From contig JAOWCC010000795.1 in the NCBI GenBank assembly GCA_030867875.1, positions 1 through 64,000 on the forward strand: a stretch of DNA of 64,000 nucleotides, read 5' to 3'. Under the pieces are notes generated by a model. The model saw nothing but the letters and a program-made list of their open reading frames with translations, did not search any database and had not been told where the DNA came from. The position numbers were made by a program, and so were the translations under genes. Origin of the DNA: Actinernus sp. WN-2022 (taxonomy: Eukaryota; Cnidaria; Anthozoa; Actiniaria; Actinernidae). Within the stretch, counting starts at the first letter, position 1. The number at the start of each line of letters is the position of its first letter. Positions 10,784 through 26,500 of the stretch are shown here, piece after piece.

Positions 10784-13700
10784 ATGCTGGTTAAGGACCG
10801 TAGGTGCCTACGCCCATGTTCTGCGCTTGGTGCACAAACGGTCCATCCGATCCTGTATGTATATCCCCCCCTCCTGGATATTATTGGGGTTATTAAGCTT
10901 AATGACATACTATATTATGGCCTAGGTCTTACAGAAGACAGGGCTAATGCATGCATATGGCTCTAATTAATGGCAGACGTCCTAATTGCATGTACATAAA
11001 TTAAGCAGTGTCCCAGAAATAATTATTAATGAGACCACCTTTTGAAAAATCATGTTAGATATTGAATACAAATGAGTATATTTTATATACCGCATATTAC
11101 CTGGCCCATACATTAATTGTTTGTACCTGCTACAGATGTCCAGTCCTCGATTGGCAGATTTCCAAGCATTATCTAACTTGATTTTCCAAAAGGTGGTCAC
11201 CATCACACTGGATTGATCAGACATTTCAGACTAGCTCCCAGGCTCCTGGAAATCAGTAAAAATGCTGGTTAAGGAGCGTAGGTGACACCGCCCATACCCT
11301 GGGCTTGGTGCACAACCCGTCCACCCGATCCTGTATATATATATTTCCCCCACCCTTCCTGGATATATATTGGCGTTAAAGCTTAATGACATAATAATTA
11401 TATTATGGCCTTATAGCTCTAAGACAGGGCTAATGCATGCATATGGCTCTAATTCATGGCAGACGTCCTGATTGGATGTGGCCCTAATGGCATGTACATA
11501 AATTAAGCAGTGTCCCAGAAATAATGATTCATGAGACCACCTTTTGAAAAATCATGTTAGATATTCAACACAAATGAGTATATTTTATATACCGCATATT
11601 ACCTGGCCCATACATTAATTGTTTGTACCTGCTATAGATGTCCAGTCCTCGATTGGCAGATTTCCAAGCATTATCTAACTTGATTTTCCAAAAGGTGGTC
11701 ACCATCACACTGGATTTATCAGACATTTTAGACTAGCTCCCAGGCTCCTGGAAAACAGTAAAAATGCTGGTTAAGGACCGTAGGTGCCTACGCCCATGTT
11801 CTGCGCTTGGTGCACAAACGGTCCATCCGATCCTGTATGTATATCCCCCCCTCCTGGATATTATTGGGGTTATTAAGCTTAATGACATACTATATTATGG
11901 CCTAGGTCTTACAGAAGACAGGGCTAATGCATGCATATGGCTCTAATTAATGGCAGACGTCCTAATTGCATGTACATAAATTAAGCAGTGTCCCAGAAAT
12001 AATTATTAATGAGACCACCTTTTGAAAAATCATGTTAGATATTGAATACAAATGAGTATATTTTATATACCGCATATTACCTGGCCCATACATTAATTGT
12101 TTGTACCTGCTACAGATGTCCAGTCCTCGATTGGCAGATTTCCAAGCATTATCTAACTTGATTTTCCAAAAGGTGGTCACCATCACACTGGATTGATCAG
12201 ACATTTCAGACTAGCTCCCAGGCTCCTGGAAATCAGTAAAAATGCTGGTTAAGGAGCGTAGGTGACACCGCCCATACCCTGGGCTTGGTGCACAACCCGT
12301 CCACCCGATCCTGTATATATATATTTCCCCCACCCTTCCTGGATATATATTGGCGTTAAAGCTTAATGACATAATAATTATATTATGGCCTTATAGCTCT
12401 AAGACAGGGCTAATGCATGCATATGGCTCTAATTCATGGCAGACGTCCTGATTGGATGTGGCCCTAATGGCATGTACATAAATTAAGCAGTGTCCCAGAA
12501 ATAATGATTCATGAGACCACCTTTTGAAAAATCATGTTAGATATTCAACACAAATGAGTATATTTTATATACCGCATATTACCTGGCCCATACATTAATT
12601 GTTTGTACCTGCTATAGATGTCCAGTCCTCGATTGGCAGATTTCCAAGCATTATCTAACTTGATTTTCCAAAAGGTGGTCACCATCACACTGGATTTATC
12701 AGACATTTTAGACTAGCTCCCAGGCTCCTGGAAAACAGTAAAAATGCTGGTTAAGGACCGTAGGTGCCTACGCCCATGTTCTGCGCTTGGTGCACAAACG
12801 GTCCATCCGATCCTGTATGTATATCCCCCCCTCCTGGATATTATTGGGGTTATTAAGCTTAATGACATACTATATTATGGCCTAGGTCTTACAGAAGACA
12901 GGGCTAATGCATGCATATGGCTCTAATTAATGGCAGACGTCCTAATTGCATGTACATAAATTAAGCAGTGTCCCAGAAATAATTATTAATGAGACCACCT
13001 TTTGAAAAATCATGTTAGATATTGAATACAAATGAGTATATTTTATATACCGCATATTACCTGGCCCATACATTAATTGTTTGTACCTGCTACAGATGTC
13101 CAGTCCTCGATTGGCAGATTTCCAAGCATTATCTAACTTGATTTTCCAAAAGGTGGTCACCATCACACTGGATTGATCAGACATTTCAGACTAGCTCCCA
13201 GGCTCCTGGAAATCAGTAAAAATGCTGGTTAAGGAGCGTAGGTGACACCGCCCATACCCTGGGCTTGGTGCACAACCCGTCCACCCGATCCTGTATATAT
13301 ATATTTCCCCCACCCTTCCTGGATATATATTGGCGTTAAAGCTTAATGACATAATAATTATATTATGGCCTTATAGCTCTAAGACAGGGCTAATGCATGC
13401 ATATGGCTCTAATTCATGGCAGACGTCCTGATTGGATGTGGCCCTAATGGCATGTACATAAATTAAGCAGTGTCCCAGAAATAATGATTCATGAGACCAC
13501 CTTTTGAAAAATCATGTTAGATATTCAACACAAATGAGTATATTTTATATACCGCATATTACCTGGCCCATACATTAATTGTTTGTACCTGCTATAGATG
13601 TCCAGTCCTCGATTGGCAGATTTCCAAGCATTATCTAACTTGATTTTCCAAAAGGTGGTCACCATCACACTGGATTTATCAGACATTTTAGACTAGCTCC

Positions 13701-14703
13701 CAGGCTCCTGGAAAACAGTAAAAATGCTGGTTAAGGACCGTAGGTGCCTACGCCCATGTTCTGCGCTTGGTGCACAAACGGTCCATCCGATCCTGTATGT
13801 ATATCCCCCCCTCCTGGATATTATTGGGGTTATTAAGCTTAATGACATACTATATTATGGCCTAGGTCTTACAGAAGACAGGGCTAATGCATGCATATGG
13901 CTCTAATTAATGGCAGACGTCCTAATTGCATGTACATAAATTAAGCAGTGTCCCAGAAATAATTATTAATGAGACCACCTTTTGAAAAATCATGTTAGAT
14001 ATTGAATACAAATGAGTATATTTTATATACCGCATATTACCTGGCCCATACATTAATTGTTTGTACCTGCTACAGATGTCCAGTCCTCGATTGGCAGATT
14101 TCCAAGCATTATCTAACTTGATTTTCCAAAAGGTGGTCACCATCACACTGGATTGATCAGACATTTCAGACTAGCTCCCAGGCTCCTGGAAATCAGTAAA
14201 AATGCTGGTTAAGGAGCGTAGGTGACACCGCCCATACCCTGGGCTTGGTGCACAACCCGTCCACCCGATCCTGTATATATATATTTCCCCCACCCTTCCT
14301 GGATATATATTGGCGTTAAAGCTTAATGACATAATAATTATATTATGGCCTTATAGCTCTAAGACAGGGCTAATGCATGCATATGGCTCTAATTCATGGC
14401 AGACGTCCTGATTGGATGTGGCCCTAATGGCATGTACATAAATTAAGCAGTGTCCCAGAAATAATGATTCATGAGACCACCTTTTGAAAAATCATGTTAG
14501 ATATTCAACACAAATGAGTATATTTTATATACCGCATATTACCTGGCCCATACATTAATTGTTTGTACCTGCTATAGATGTCCAGTCCTCGATTGGCAGA
14601 TTTCCAAGCATTATCTAACTTGATTTTCCAAAAGGTGGTCACCATCACACTGGATTTATCAGACATTTTAGACTAGCTCCCAGGCTCCTGGAAAACAGTA
14701 AAA
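10784..14703 (+). repeat. Block of four canonical HORs
   Basis: Units start at 10784, 11764, 12744 and 13724, all 980 bp. Confidence 0.92.
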
Positions 14704-15684
14704 ATGCTGGTTAAGGACCGTAGGTGCCTACGCCCATGTTCTGCGCTTGGTGCACAAACGGTCCATCCGATCCTGTATGTATATCCCCCCCTCCTGGATA
14801 TTATTGGGGTTATTAAGCTTAATGACATACTATATTATGGCCTAGGTCTTACAGAAGACAGGGCTAATGCATGCATATGGCTCTAATTAATGGCAGACGT
14901 CCTAATTGCATGTACATAAATTAAGCAGTGTCCCAGAAATAATTATTAATGAGACCACCTTTTGAAAAATCATGTTAGATATTGAATACAAATGAGTATA
15001 TTTTATATACCGCATATTACCTGGCCCATACATTAATTGTTTGTACCTGCTACAGATGTCCAGTCCTCGATTGGCAGATTTCCAAGCATTATCTAACTTG
15101 ATTTTCCAAAAGGTGGTCACCATCACACTGGATTGATCAGACATTTCAGACTAGCTCCCAGGCTCCTGGAAATCAGTAAAAATGCTGGTTAAGGAGCGTA
15201 GGTGACACCGCCCATACCCTGGGCTTGGTGCACAACCCGTCCACCCGATCCTGTATATATATATTTCCCCCACCCTTCCTGGATATATATTGGCGTTAAA
15301 GCTTAATGACATAATAATTATATTATGGCCTTATAGCTCTAAGACAGGGCTAATGCATGCATTATGGCTCTAATTCATGGCAGACGTCCTGATTGGATGT
15401 GGCCCTAATGGCATGTACATAAATTAAGCAGTGTCCCAGAAATAATGATTCATGAGACCACCTTTTGAAAAATCATGTTAGATATTCAACACAAATGAGT
15501 ATATTTTATATACCGCATATTACCTGGCCCATACATTAATTGTTTGTACCTGCTATAGATGTCCAGTCCTCGATTGGCAGATTTCCAAGCATTATCTAAC
15601 TTGATTTTCCAAAAGGTGGTCACCATCACACTGGATTTATCAGACATTTTAGACTAGCTCCCAGGCTCCTGGAAAACAGTAAAA
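14704..15684 (+). repeat. Variant HOR, 981 bp: inserted T
   Basis: In the B monomer GCATATGG has become GCATTATGG, with the extra T at about 15363, at the edge of the ATGCATGCAT palindrome. It destroys a CATATG site present in all other monomers. Confidence 0.9.
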
Positions 15685-18600
15685 ATGCTGGTTAAGGACC
15701 GTAGGTGCCTACGCCCATGTTCTGCGCTTGGTGCACAAACGGTCCATCCGATCCTGTATGTATATCCCCCCCTCCTGGATATTATTGGGGTTATTAAGCT
15801 TAATGACATACTATATTATGGCCTAGGTCTTACAGAAGACAGGGCTAATGCATGCATATGGCTCTAATTAATGGCAGACGTCCTAATTGCATGTACATAA
15901 ATTAAGCAGTGTCCCAGAAATAATTATTAATGAGACCACCTTTTGAAAAATCATGTTAGATATTGAATACAAATGAGTATATTTTATATACCGCATATTA
16001 CCTGGCCCATACATTAATTGTTTGTACCTGCTACAGATGTCCAGTCCTCGATTGGCAGATTTCCAAGCATTATCTAACTTGATTTTCCAAAAGGTGGTCA
16101 CCATCACACTGGATTGATCAGACATTTCAGACTAGCTCCCAGGCTCCTGGAAATCAGTAAAAATGCTGGTTAAGGAGCGTAGGTGACACCGCCCATACCC
16201 TGGGCTTGGTGCACAACCCGTCCACCCGATCCTGTATATATATATTTCCCCCACCCTTCCTGGATATATATTGGCGTTAAAGCTTAATGACATAATAATT
16301 ATATTATGGCCTTATAGCTCTAAGACAGGGCTAATGCATGCATATGGCTCTAATTCATGGCAGACGTCCTGATTGGATGTGGCCCTAATGGCATGTACAT
16401 AAATTAAGCAGTGTCCCAGAAATAATGATTCATGAGACCACCTTTTGAAAAATCATGTTAGATATTCAACACAAATGAGTATATTTTATATACCGCATAT
16501 TACCTGGCCCATACATTAATTGTTTGTACCTGCTATAGATGTCCAGTCCTCGATTGGCAGATTTCCAAGCATTATCTAACTTGATTTTCCAAAAGGTGGT
16601 CACCATCACACTGGATTTATCAGACATTTTAGACTAGCTCCCAGGCTCCTGGAAAACAGTAAAAATGCTGGTTAAGGACCGTAGGTGCCTACGCCCATGT
16701 TCTGCGCTTGGTGCACAAACGGTCCATCCGATCCTGTATGTATATCCCCCCCTCCTGGATATTATTGGGGTTATTAAGCTTAATGACATACTATATTATG
16801 GCCTAGGTCTTACAGAAGACAGGGCTAATGCATGCATATGGCTCTAATTAATGGCAGACGTCCTAATTGCATGTACATAAATTAAGCAGTGTCCCAGAAA
16901 TAATTATTAATGAGACCACCTTTTGAAAAATCATGTTAGATATTGAATACAAATGAGTATATTTTATATACCGCATATTACCTGGCCCATACATTAATTG
17001 TTTGTACCTGCTACAGATGTCCAGTCCTCGATTGGCAGATTTCCAAGCATTATCTAACTTGATTTTCCAAAAGGTGGTCACCATCACACTGGATTGATCA
17101 GACATTTCAGACTAGCTCCCAGGCTCCTGGAAATCAGTAAAAATGCTGGTTAAGGAGCGTAGGTGACACCGCCCATACCCTGGGCTTGGTGCACAACCCG
17201 TCCACCCGATCCTGTATATATATATTTCCCCCACCCTTCCTGGATATATATTGGCGTTAAAGCTTAATGACATAATAATTATATTATGGCCTTATAGCTC
17301 TAAGACAGGGCTAATGCATGCATATGGCTCTAATTCATGGCAGACGTCCTGATTGGATGTGGCCCTAATGGCATGTACATAAATTAAGCAGTGTCCCAGA
17401 AATAATGATTCATGAGACCACCTTTTGAAAAATCATGTTAGATATTCAACACAAATGAGTATATTTTATATACCGCATATTACCTGGCCCATACATTAAT
17501 TGTTTGTACCTGCTATAGATGTCCAGTCCTCGATTGGCAGATTTCCAAGCATTATCTAACTTGATTTTCCAAAAGGTGGTCACCATCACACTGGATTTAT
17601 CAGACATTTTAGACTAGCTCCCAGGCTCCTGGAAAACAGTAAAAATGCTGGTTAAGGACCGTAGGTGCCTACGCCCATGTTCTGCGCTTGGTGCACAAAC
17701 GGTCCATCCGATCCTGTATGTATATCCCCCCCTCCTGGATATTATTGGGGTTATTAAGCTTAATGACATACTATATTATGGCCTAGGTCTTACAGAAGAC
17801 AGGGCTAATGCATGCATATGGCTCTAATTAATGGCAGACGTCCTAATTGCATGTACATAAATTAAGCAGTGTCCCAGAAATAATTATTAATGAGACCACC
17901 TTTTGAAAAATCATGTTAGATATTGAATACAAATGAGTATATTTTATATACCGCATATTACCTGGCCCATACATTAATTGTTTGTACCTGCTACAGATGT
18001 CCAGTCCTCGATTGGCAGATTTCCAAGCATTATCTAACTTGATTTTCCAAAAGGTGGTCACCATCACACTGGATTGATCAGACATTTCAGACTAGCTCCC
18101 AGGCTCCTGGAAATCAGTAAAAATGCTGGTTAAGGAGCGTAGGTGACACCGCCCATACCCTGGGCTTGGTGCACAACCCGTCCACCCGATCCTGTATATA
18201 TATATTTCCCCCACCCTTCCTGGATATATATTGGCGTTAAAGCTTAATGACATAATAATTATATTATGGCCTTATAGCTCTAAGACAGGGCTAATGCATG
18301 CATATGGCTCTAATTCATGGCAGACGTCCTGATTGGATGTGGCCCTAATGGCATGTACATAAATTAAGCAGTGTCCCAGAAATAATGATTCATGAGACCA
18401 CCTTTTGAAAAATCATGTTAGATATTCAACACAAATGAGTATATTTTATATACCGCATATTACCTGGCCCATACATTAATTGTTTGTACCTGCTATAGAT
18501 GTCCAGTCCTCGATTGGCAGATTTCCAAGCATTATCTAACTTGATTTTCCAAAAGGTGGTCACCATCACACTGGATTTATCAGACATTTTAGACTAGCTC

Positions 18601-21600
18601 CCAGGCTCCTGGAAAACAGTAAAAATGCTGGTTAAGGACCGTAGGTGCCTACGCCCATGTTCTGCGCTTGGTGCACAAACGGTCCATCCGATCCTGTATG
18701 TATATCCCCCCCTCCTGGATATTATTGGGGTTATTAAGCTTAATGACATACTATATTATGGCCTAGGTCTTACAGAAGACAGGGCTAATGCATGCATATG
18801 GCTCTAATTAATGGCAGACGTCCTAATTGCATGTACATAAATTAAGCAGTGTCCCAGAAATAATTATTAATGAGACCACCTTTTGAAAAATCATGTTAGA
18901 TATTGAATACAAATGAGTATATTTTATATACCGCATATTACCTGGCCCATACATTAATTGTTTGTACCTGCTACAGATGTCCAGTCCTCGATTGGCAGAT
19001 TTCCAAGCATTATCTAACTTGATTTTCCAAAAGGTGGTCACCATCACACTGGATTGATCAGACATTTCAGACTAGCTCCCAGGCTCCTGGAAATCAGTAA
19101 AAATGCTGGTTAAGGAGCGTAGGTGACACCGCCCATACCCTGGGCTTGGTGCACAACCCGTCCACCCGATCCTGTATATATATATTTCCCCCACCCTTCC
19201 TGGATATATATTGGCGTTAAAGCTTAATGACATAATAATTATATTATGGCCTTATAGCTCTAAGACAGGGCTAATGCATGCATATGGCTCTAATTCATGG
19301 CAGACGTCCTGATTGGATGTGGCCCTAATGGCATGTACATAAATTAAGCAGTGTCCCAGAAATAATGATTCATGAGACCACCTTTTGAAAAATCATGTTA
19401 GATATTCAACACAAATGAGTATATTTTATATACCGCATATTACCTGGCCCATACATTAATTGTTTGTACCTGCTATAGATGTCCAGTCCTCGATTGGCAG
19501 ATTTCCAAGCATTATCTAACTTGATTTTCCAAAAGGTGGTCACCATCACACTGGATTTATCAGACATTTTAGACTAGCTCCCAGGCTCCTGGAAAACAGT
19601 AAAAATGCTGGTTAAGGACCGTAGGTGCCTACGCCCATGTTCTGCGCTTGGTGCACAAACGGTCCATCCGATCCTGTATGTATATCCCCCCCTCCTGGAT
19701 ATTATTGGGGTTATTAAGCTTAATGACATACTATATTATGGCCTAGGTCTTACAGAAGACAGGGCTAATGCATGCATATGGCTCTAATTAATGGCAGACG
19801 TCCTAATTGCATGTACATAAATTAAGCAGTGTCCCAGAAATAATTATTAATGAGACCACCTTTTGAAAAATCATGTTAGATATTGAATACAAATGAGTAT
19901 ATTTTATATACCGCATATTACCTGGCCCATACATTAATTGTTTGTACCTGCTACAGATGTCCAGTCCTCGATTGGCAGATTTCCAAGCATTATCTAACTT
20001 GATTTTCCAAAAGGTGGTCACCATCACACTGGATTGATCAGACATTTCAGACTAGCTCCCAGGCTCCTGGAAATCAGTAAAAATGCTGGTTAAGGAGCGT
20101 AGGTGACACCGCCCATACCCTGGGCTTGGTGCACAACCCGTCCACCCGATCCTGTATATATATATTTCCCCCACCCTTCCTGGATATATATTGGCGTTAA
20201 AGCTTAATGACATAATAATTATATTATGGCCTTATAGCTCTAAGACAGGGCTAATGCATGCATATGGCTCTAATTCATGGCAGACGTCCTGATTGGATGT
20301 GGCCCTAATGGCATGTACATAAATTAAGCAGTGTCCCAGAAATAATGATTCATGAGACCACCTTTTGAAAAATCATGTTAGATATTCAACACAAATGAGT
20401 ATATTTTATATACCGCATATTACCTGGCCCATACATTAATTGTTTGTACCTGCTATAGATGTCCAGTCCTCGATTGGCAGATTTCCAAGCATTATCTAAC
20501 TTGATTTTCCAAAAGGTGGTCACCATCACACTGGATTTATCAGACATTTTAGACTAGCTCCCAGGCTCCTGGAAAACAGTAAAAATGCTGGTTAAGGACC
20601 GTAGGTGCCTACGCCCATGTTCTGCGCTTGGTGCACAAACGGTCCATCCGATCCTGTATGTATATCCCCCCCTCCTGGATATTATTGGGGTTATTAAGCT
20701 TAATGACATACTATATTATGGCCTAGGTCTTACAGAAGACAGGGCTAATGCATGCATATGGCTCTAATTAATGGCAGACGTCCTAATTGCATGTACATAA
20801 ATTAAGCAGTGTCCCAGAAATAATTATTAATGAGACCACCTTTTGAAAAATCATGTTAGATATTGAATACAAATGAGTATATTTTATATACCGCATATTA
20901 CCTGGCCCATACATTAATTGTTTGTACCTGCTACAGATGTCCAGTCCTCGATTGGCAGATTTCCAAGCATTATCTAACTTGATTTTCCAAAAGGTGGTCA
21001 CCATCACACTGGATTGATCAGACATTTCAGACTAGCTCCCAGGCTCCTGGAAATCAGTAAAAATGCTGGTTAAGGAGCGTAGGTGACACCGCCCATACCC
21101 TGGGCTTGGTGCACAACCCGTCCACCCGATCCTGTATATATATATTTCCCCCACCCTTCCTGGATATATATTGGCGTTAAAGCTTAATGACATAATAATT
21201 ATATTATGGCCTTATAGCTCTAAGACAGGGCTAATGCATGCATATGGCTCTAATTCATGGCAGACGTCCTGATTGGATGTGGCCCTAATGGCATGTACAT
21301 AAATTAAGCAGTGTCCCAGAAATAATGATTCATGAGACCACCTTTTGAAAAATCATGTTAGATATTCAACACAAATGAGTATATTTTATATACCGCATAT
21401 TACCTGGCCCATACATTAATTGTTTGTACCTGCTATAGATGTCCAGTCCTCGATTGGCAGATTTCCAAGCATTATCTAACTTGATTTTCCAAAAGGTGGT
21501 CACCATCACACTGGATTTATCAGACATTTTAGACTAGCTCCCAGGCTCCTGGAAAACAGTAAAAATGCTGGTTAAGGACCGTAGGTGCCTACGCCCATGT

Positions 21601-22544
21601 TCTGCGCTTGGTGCACAAACGGTCCATCCGATCCTGTATGTATATCCCCCCCTCCTGGATATTATTGGGGTTATTAAGCTTAATGACATACTATATTATG
21701 GCCTAGGTCTTACAGAAGACAGGGCTAATGCATGCATATGGCTCTAATTAATGGCAGACGTCCTAATTGCATGTACATAAATTAAGCAGTGTCCCAGAAA
21801 TAATTATTAATGAGACCACCTTTTGAAAAATCATGTTAGATATTGAATACAAATGAGTATATTTTATATACCGCATATTACCTGGCCCATACATTAATTG
21901 TTTGTACCTGCTACAGATGTCCAGTCCTCGATTGGCAGATTTCCAAGCATTATCTAACTTGATTTTCCAAAAGGTGGTCACCATCACACTGGATTGATCA
22001 GACATTTCAGACTAGCTCCCAGGCTCCTGGAAATCAGTAAAAATGCTGGTTAAGGAGCGTAGGTGACACCGCCCATACCCTGGGCTTGGTGCACAACCCG
22101 TCCACCCGATCCTGTATATATATATTTCCCCCACCCTTCCTGGATATATATTGGCGTTAAAGCTTAATGACATAATAATTATATTATGGCCTTATAGCTC
22201 TAAGACAGGGCTAATGCATGCATATGGCTCTAATTCATGGCAGACGTCCTGATTGGATGTGGCCCTAATGGCATGTACATAAATTAAGCAGTGTCCCAGA
22301 AATAATGATTCATGAGACCACCTTTTGAAAAATCATGTTAGATATTCAACACAAATGAGTATATTTTATATACCGCATATTACCTGGCCCATACATTAAT
22401 TGTTTGTACCTGCTATAGATGTCCAGTCCTCGATTGGCAGATTTCCAAGCATTATCTAACTTGATTTTCCAAAAGGTGGTCACCATCACACTGGATTTAT
22501 CAGACATTTTAGACTAGCTCCCAGGCTCCTGGAAAACAGTAAAA
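15685..22544 (+). repeat. Block of seven canonical HORs
   Basis: Units start every 980 bp from 15685 to 21565, with no length change. Confidence 0.92.
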
Positions 22545-23524
22545 ATGCTGGTTAAGGACCGTAGGTGCCTACGCCCATGTTCTGCGCTTGGTGCACAAAC
22601 GGTCCATCCGATCCTGTATGTATATCCCCCCCTCCTGGATATTATTGGGGTTATTAAGCTTAAATGACATACTATATTATGGCCTAGGTCTTACAGAAGA
22701 CAGGGCTAATGCATGCATATGGCTCTAATTAATGGCAGACGTCCTAATTGCATGTACATAAATTAAGCAGTGTCCCAGAAATAATTATTAATGAGACCAC
22801 CTTTTGAAAAATCATGTAGATATTGAATACAAATGAGTATATTTTATATACCGCATATTACCTGGCCCATACATTAATTGTTTGTACCTGCTACAGATGT
22901 CCAGTCCTCGATTGGCAGATTTCCAAGCATTATCTAACTTGATTTTCCAAAAGGTGGTCACCATCACACTGGATTGATCAGACATTTCAGACTAGCTCCC
23001 AGGCTCCTGGAAATCAGTAAAAATGCTGGTTAAGGAGCGTAGGTGACACCGCCCATACCCTGGGCTTGGTGCACAACCCGTCCACCCGATCCTGTATATA
23101 TATATTTCCCCCACCCTTCCTGGATATATATTGGCGTTAAAGCTTAATGACATAATAATTATATTATGGCCTTATAGCTCTAAGACAGGGCTAATGCATG
23201 CATATGGCTCTAATTCATGGCAGACGTCCTGATTGGATGTGGCCCTAATGGCATGTACATAAATTAAGCAGTGTCCCAGAAATAATGATTCATGAGACCA
23301 CCTTTTGAAAAATCATGTTAGATATTCAACACAAATGAGTATATTTTATATACCGCATATTACCTGGCCCATACATTAATTGTTTGTACCTGCTATAGAT
23401 GTCCAGTCCTCGATTGGCAGATTTCCAAGCATTATCTAACTTGATTTTCCAAAAGGTGGTCACCATCACACTGGATTTATCAGACATTTTAGACTAGCTC
23501 CCAGGCTCCTGGAAAACAGTAAAA
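22545..23524 (+). repeat. Variant HOR, 980 bp: compensating +A and -T in monomer A
   Basis: The A monomer has CTTAAATGAC for CTTAATGAC (extra A within 22662-22664) and CATGTAGAT for CATGTTAGAT (one T lost at about 22817, in the left hairpin arm). The changes cancel in length, so the period is kept. Both alter the length of very short homopolymers and could be residual sequencing errors. Confidence 0.9.
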
Positions 23525-26500
23525 ATGCTGGTTAAGGACCGTAGGTGCCTACGCCCATGTTCTGCGCTTGGTGCACAAACGGTCCATCCGATCCTGTATG
23601 TATATCCCCCCCTCCTGGATATTATTGGGGTTATTAAGCTTAATGACATACTATATTATGGCCTAGGTCTTACAGAAGACAGGGCTAATGCATGCATATG
23701 GCTCTAATTAATGGCAGACGTCCTAATTGCATGTACATAAATTAAGCAGTGTCCCAGAAATAATTATTAATGAGACCACCTTTTGAAAAATCATGTTAGA
23801 TATTGAATACAAATGAGTATATTTTATATACCGCATATTACCTGGCCCATACATTAATTGTTTGTACCTGCTACAGATGTCCAGTCCTCGATTGGCAGAT
23901 TTCCAAGCATTATCTAACTTGATTTTCCAAAAGGTGGTCACCATCACACTGGATTGATCAGACATTTCAGACTAGCTCCCAGGCTCCTGGAAATCAGTAA
24001 AAATGCTGGTTAAGGAGCGTAGGTGACACCGCCCATACCCTGGGCTTGGTGCACAACCCGTCCACCCGATCCTGTATATATATATTTCCCCCACCCTTCC
24101 TGGATATATATTGGCGTTAAAGCTTAATGACATAATAATTATATTATGGCCTTATAGCTCTAAGACAGGGCTAATGCATGCATATGGCTCTAATTCATGG
24201 CAGACGTCCTGATTGGATGTGGCCCTAATGGCATGTACATAAATTAAGCAGTGTCCCAGAAATAATGATTCATGAGACCACCTTTTGAAAAATCATGTTA
24301 GATATTCAACACAAATGAGTATATTTTATATACCGCATATTACCTGGCCCATACATTAATTGTTTGTACCTGCTATAGATGTCCAGTCCTCGATTGGCAG
24401 ATTTCCAAGCATTATCTAACTTGATTTTCCAAAAGGTGGTCACCATCACACTGGATTTATCAGACATTTTAGACTAGCTCCCAGGCTCCTGGAAAACAGT
24501 AAAAATGCTGGTTAAGGACCGTAGGTGCCTACGCCCATGTTCTGCGCTTGGTGCACAAACGGTCCATCCGATCCTGTATGTATATCCCCCCCTCCTGGAT
24601 ATTATTGGGGTTATTAAGCTTAATGACATACTATATTATGGCCTAGGTCTTACAGAAGACAGGGCTAATGCATGCATATGGCTCTAATTAATGGCAGACG
24701 TCCTAATTGCATGTACATAAATTAAGCAGTGTCCCAGAAATAATTATTAATGAGACCACCTTTTGAAAAATCATGTTAGATATTGAATACAAATGAGTAT
24801 ATTTTATATACCGCATATTACCTGGCCCATACATTAATTGTTTGTACCTGCTACAGATGTCCAGTCCTCGATTGGCAGATTTCCAAGCATTATCTAACTT
24901 GATTTTCCAAAAGGTGGTCACCATCACACTGGATTGATCAGACATTTCAGACTAGCTCCCAGGCTCCTGGAAATCAGTAAAAATGCTGGTTAAGGAGCGT
25001 AGGTGACACCGCCCATACCCTGGGCTTGGTGCACAACCCGTCCACCCGATCCTGTATATATATATTTCCCCCACCCTTCCTGGATATATATTGGCGTTAA
25101 AGCTTAATGACATAATAATTATATTATGGCCTTATAGCTCTAAGACAGGGCTAATGCATGCATATGGCTCTAATTCATGGCAGACGTCCTGATTGGATGT
25201 GGCCCTAATGGCATGTACATAAATTAAGCAGTGTCCCAGAAATAATGATTCATGAGACCACCTTTTGAAAAATCATGTTAGATATTCAACACAAATGAGT
25301 ATATTTTATATACCGCATATTACCTGGCCCATACATTAATTGTTTGTACCTGCTATAGATGTCCAGTCCTCGATTGGCAGATTTCCAAGCATTATCTAAC
25401 TTGATTTTCCAAAAGGTGGTCACCATCACACTGGATTTATCAGACATTTTAGACTAGCTCCCAGGCTCCTGGAAAACAGTAAAAATGCTGGTTAAGGACC
25501 GTAGGTGCCTACGCCCATGTTCTGCGCTTGGTGCACAAACGGTCCATCCGATCCTGTATGTATATCCCCCCCTCCTGGATATTATTGGGGTTATTAAGCT
25601 TAATGACATACTATATTATGGCCTAGGTCTTACAGAAGACAGGGCTAATGCATGCATATGGCTCTAATTAATGGCAGACGTCCTAATTGCATGTACATAA
25701 ATTAAGCAGTGTCCCAGAAATAATTATTAATGAGACCACCTTTTGAAAAATCATGTTAGATATTGAATACAAATGAGTATATTTTATATACCGCATATTA
25801 CCTGGCCCATACATTAATTGTTTGTACCTGCTACAGATGTCCAGTCCTCGATTGGCAGATTTCCAAGCATTATCTAACTTGATTTTCCAAAAGGTGGTCA
25901 CCATCACACTGGATTGATCAGACATTTCAGACTAGCTCCCAGGCTCCTGGAAATCAGTAAAAATGCTGGTTAAGGAGCGTAGGTGACACCGCCCATACCC
26001 TGGGCTTGGTGCACAACCCGTCCACCCGATCCTGTATATATATATTTCCCCCACCCTTCCTGGATATATATTGGCGTTAAAGCTTAATGACATAATAATT
26101 ATATTATGGCCTTATAGCTCTAAGACAGGGCTAATGCATGCATATGGCTCTAATTCATGGCAGACGTCCTGATTGGATGTGGCCCTAATGGCATGTACAT
26201 AAATTAAGCAGTGTCCCAGAAATAATGATTCATGAGACCACCTTTTGAAAAATCATGTTAGATATTCAACACAAATGAGTATATTTTATATACCGCATAT
26301 TACCTGGCCCATACATTAATTGTTTGTACCTGCTATAGATGTCCAGTCCTCGATTGGCAGATTTCCAAGCATTATCTAACTTGATTTTCCAAAAGGTGGT
26401 CACCATCACACTGGATTTATCAGACATTTTAGACTAGCTCCCAGGCTCCTGGAAAACAGTAAAAATGCTGGTTAAGGACCGTAGGTGCCTACGCCCATGT

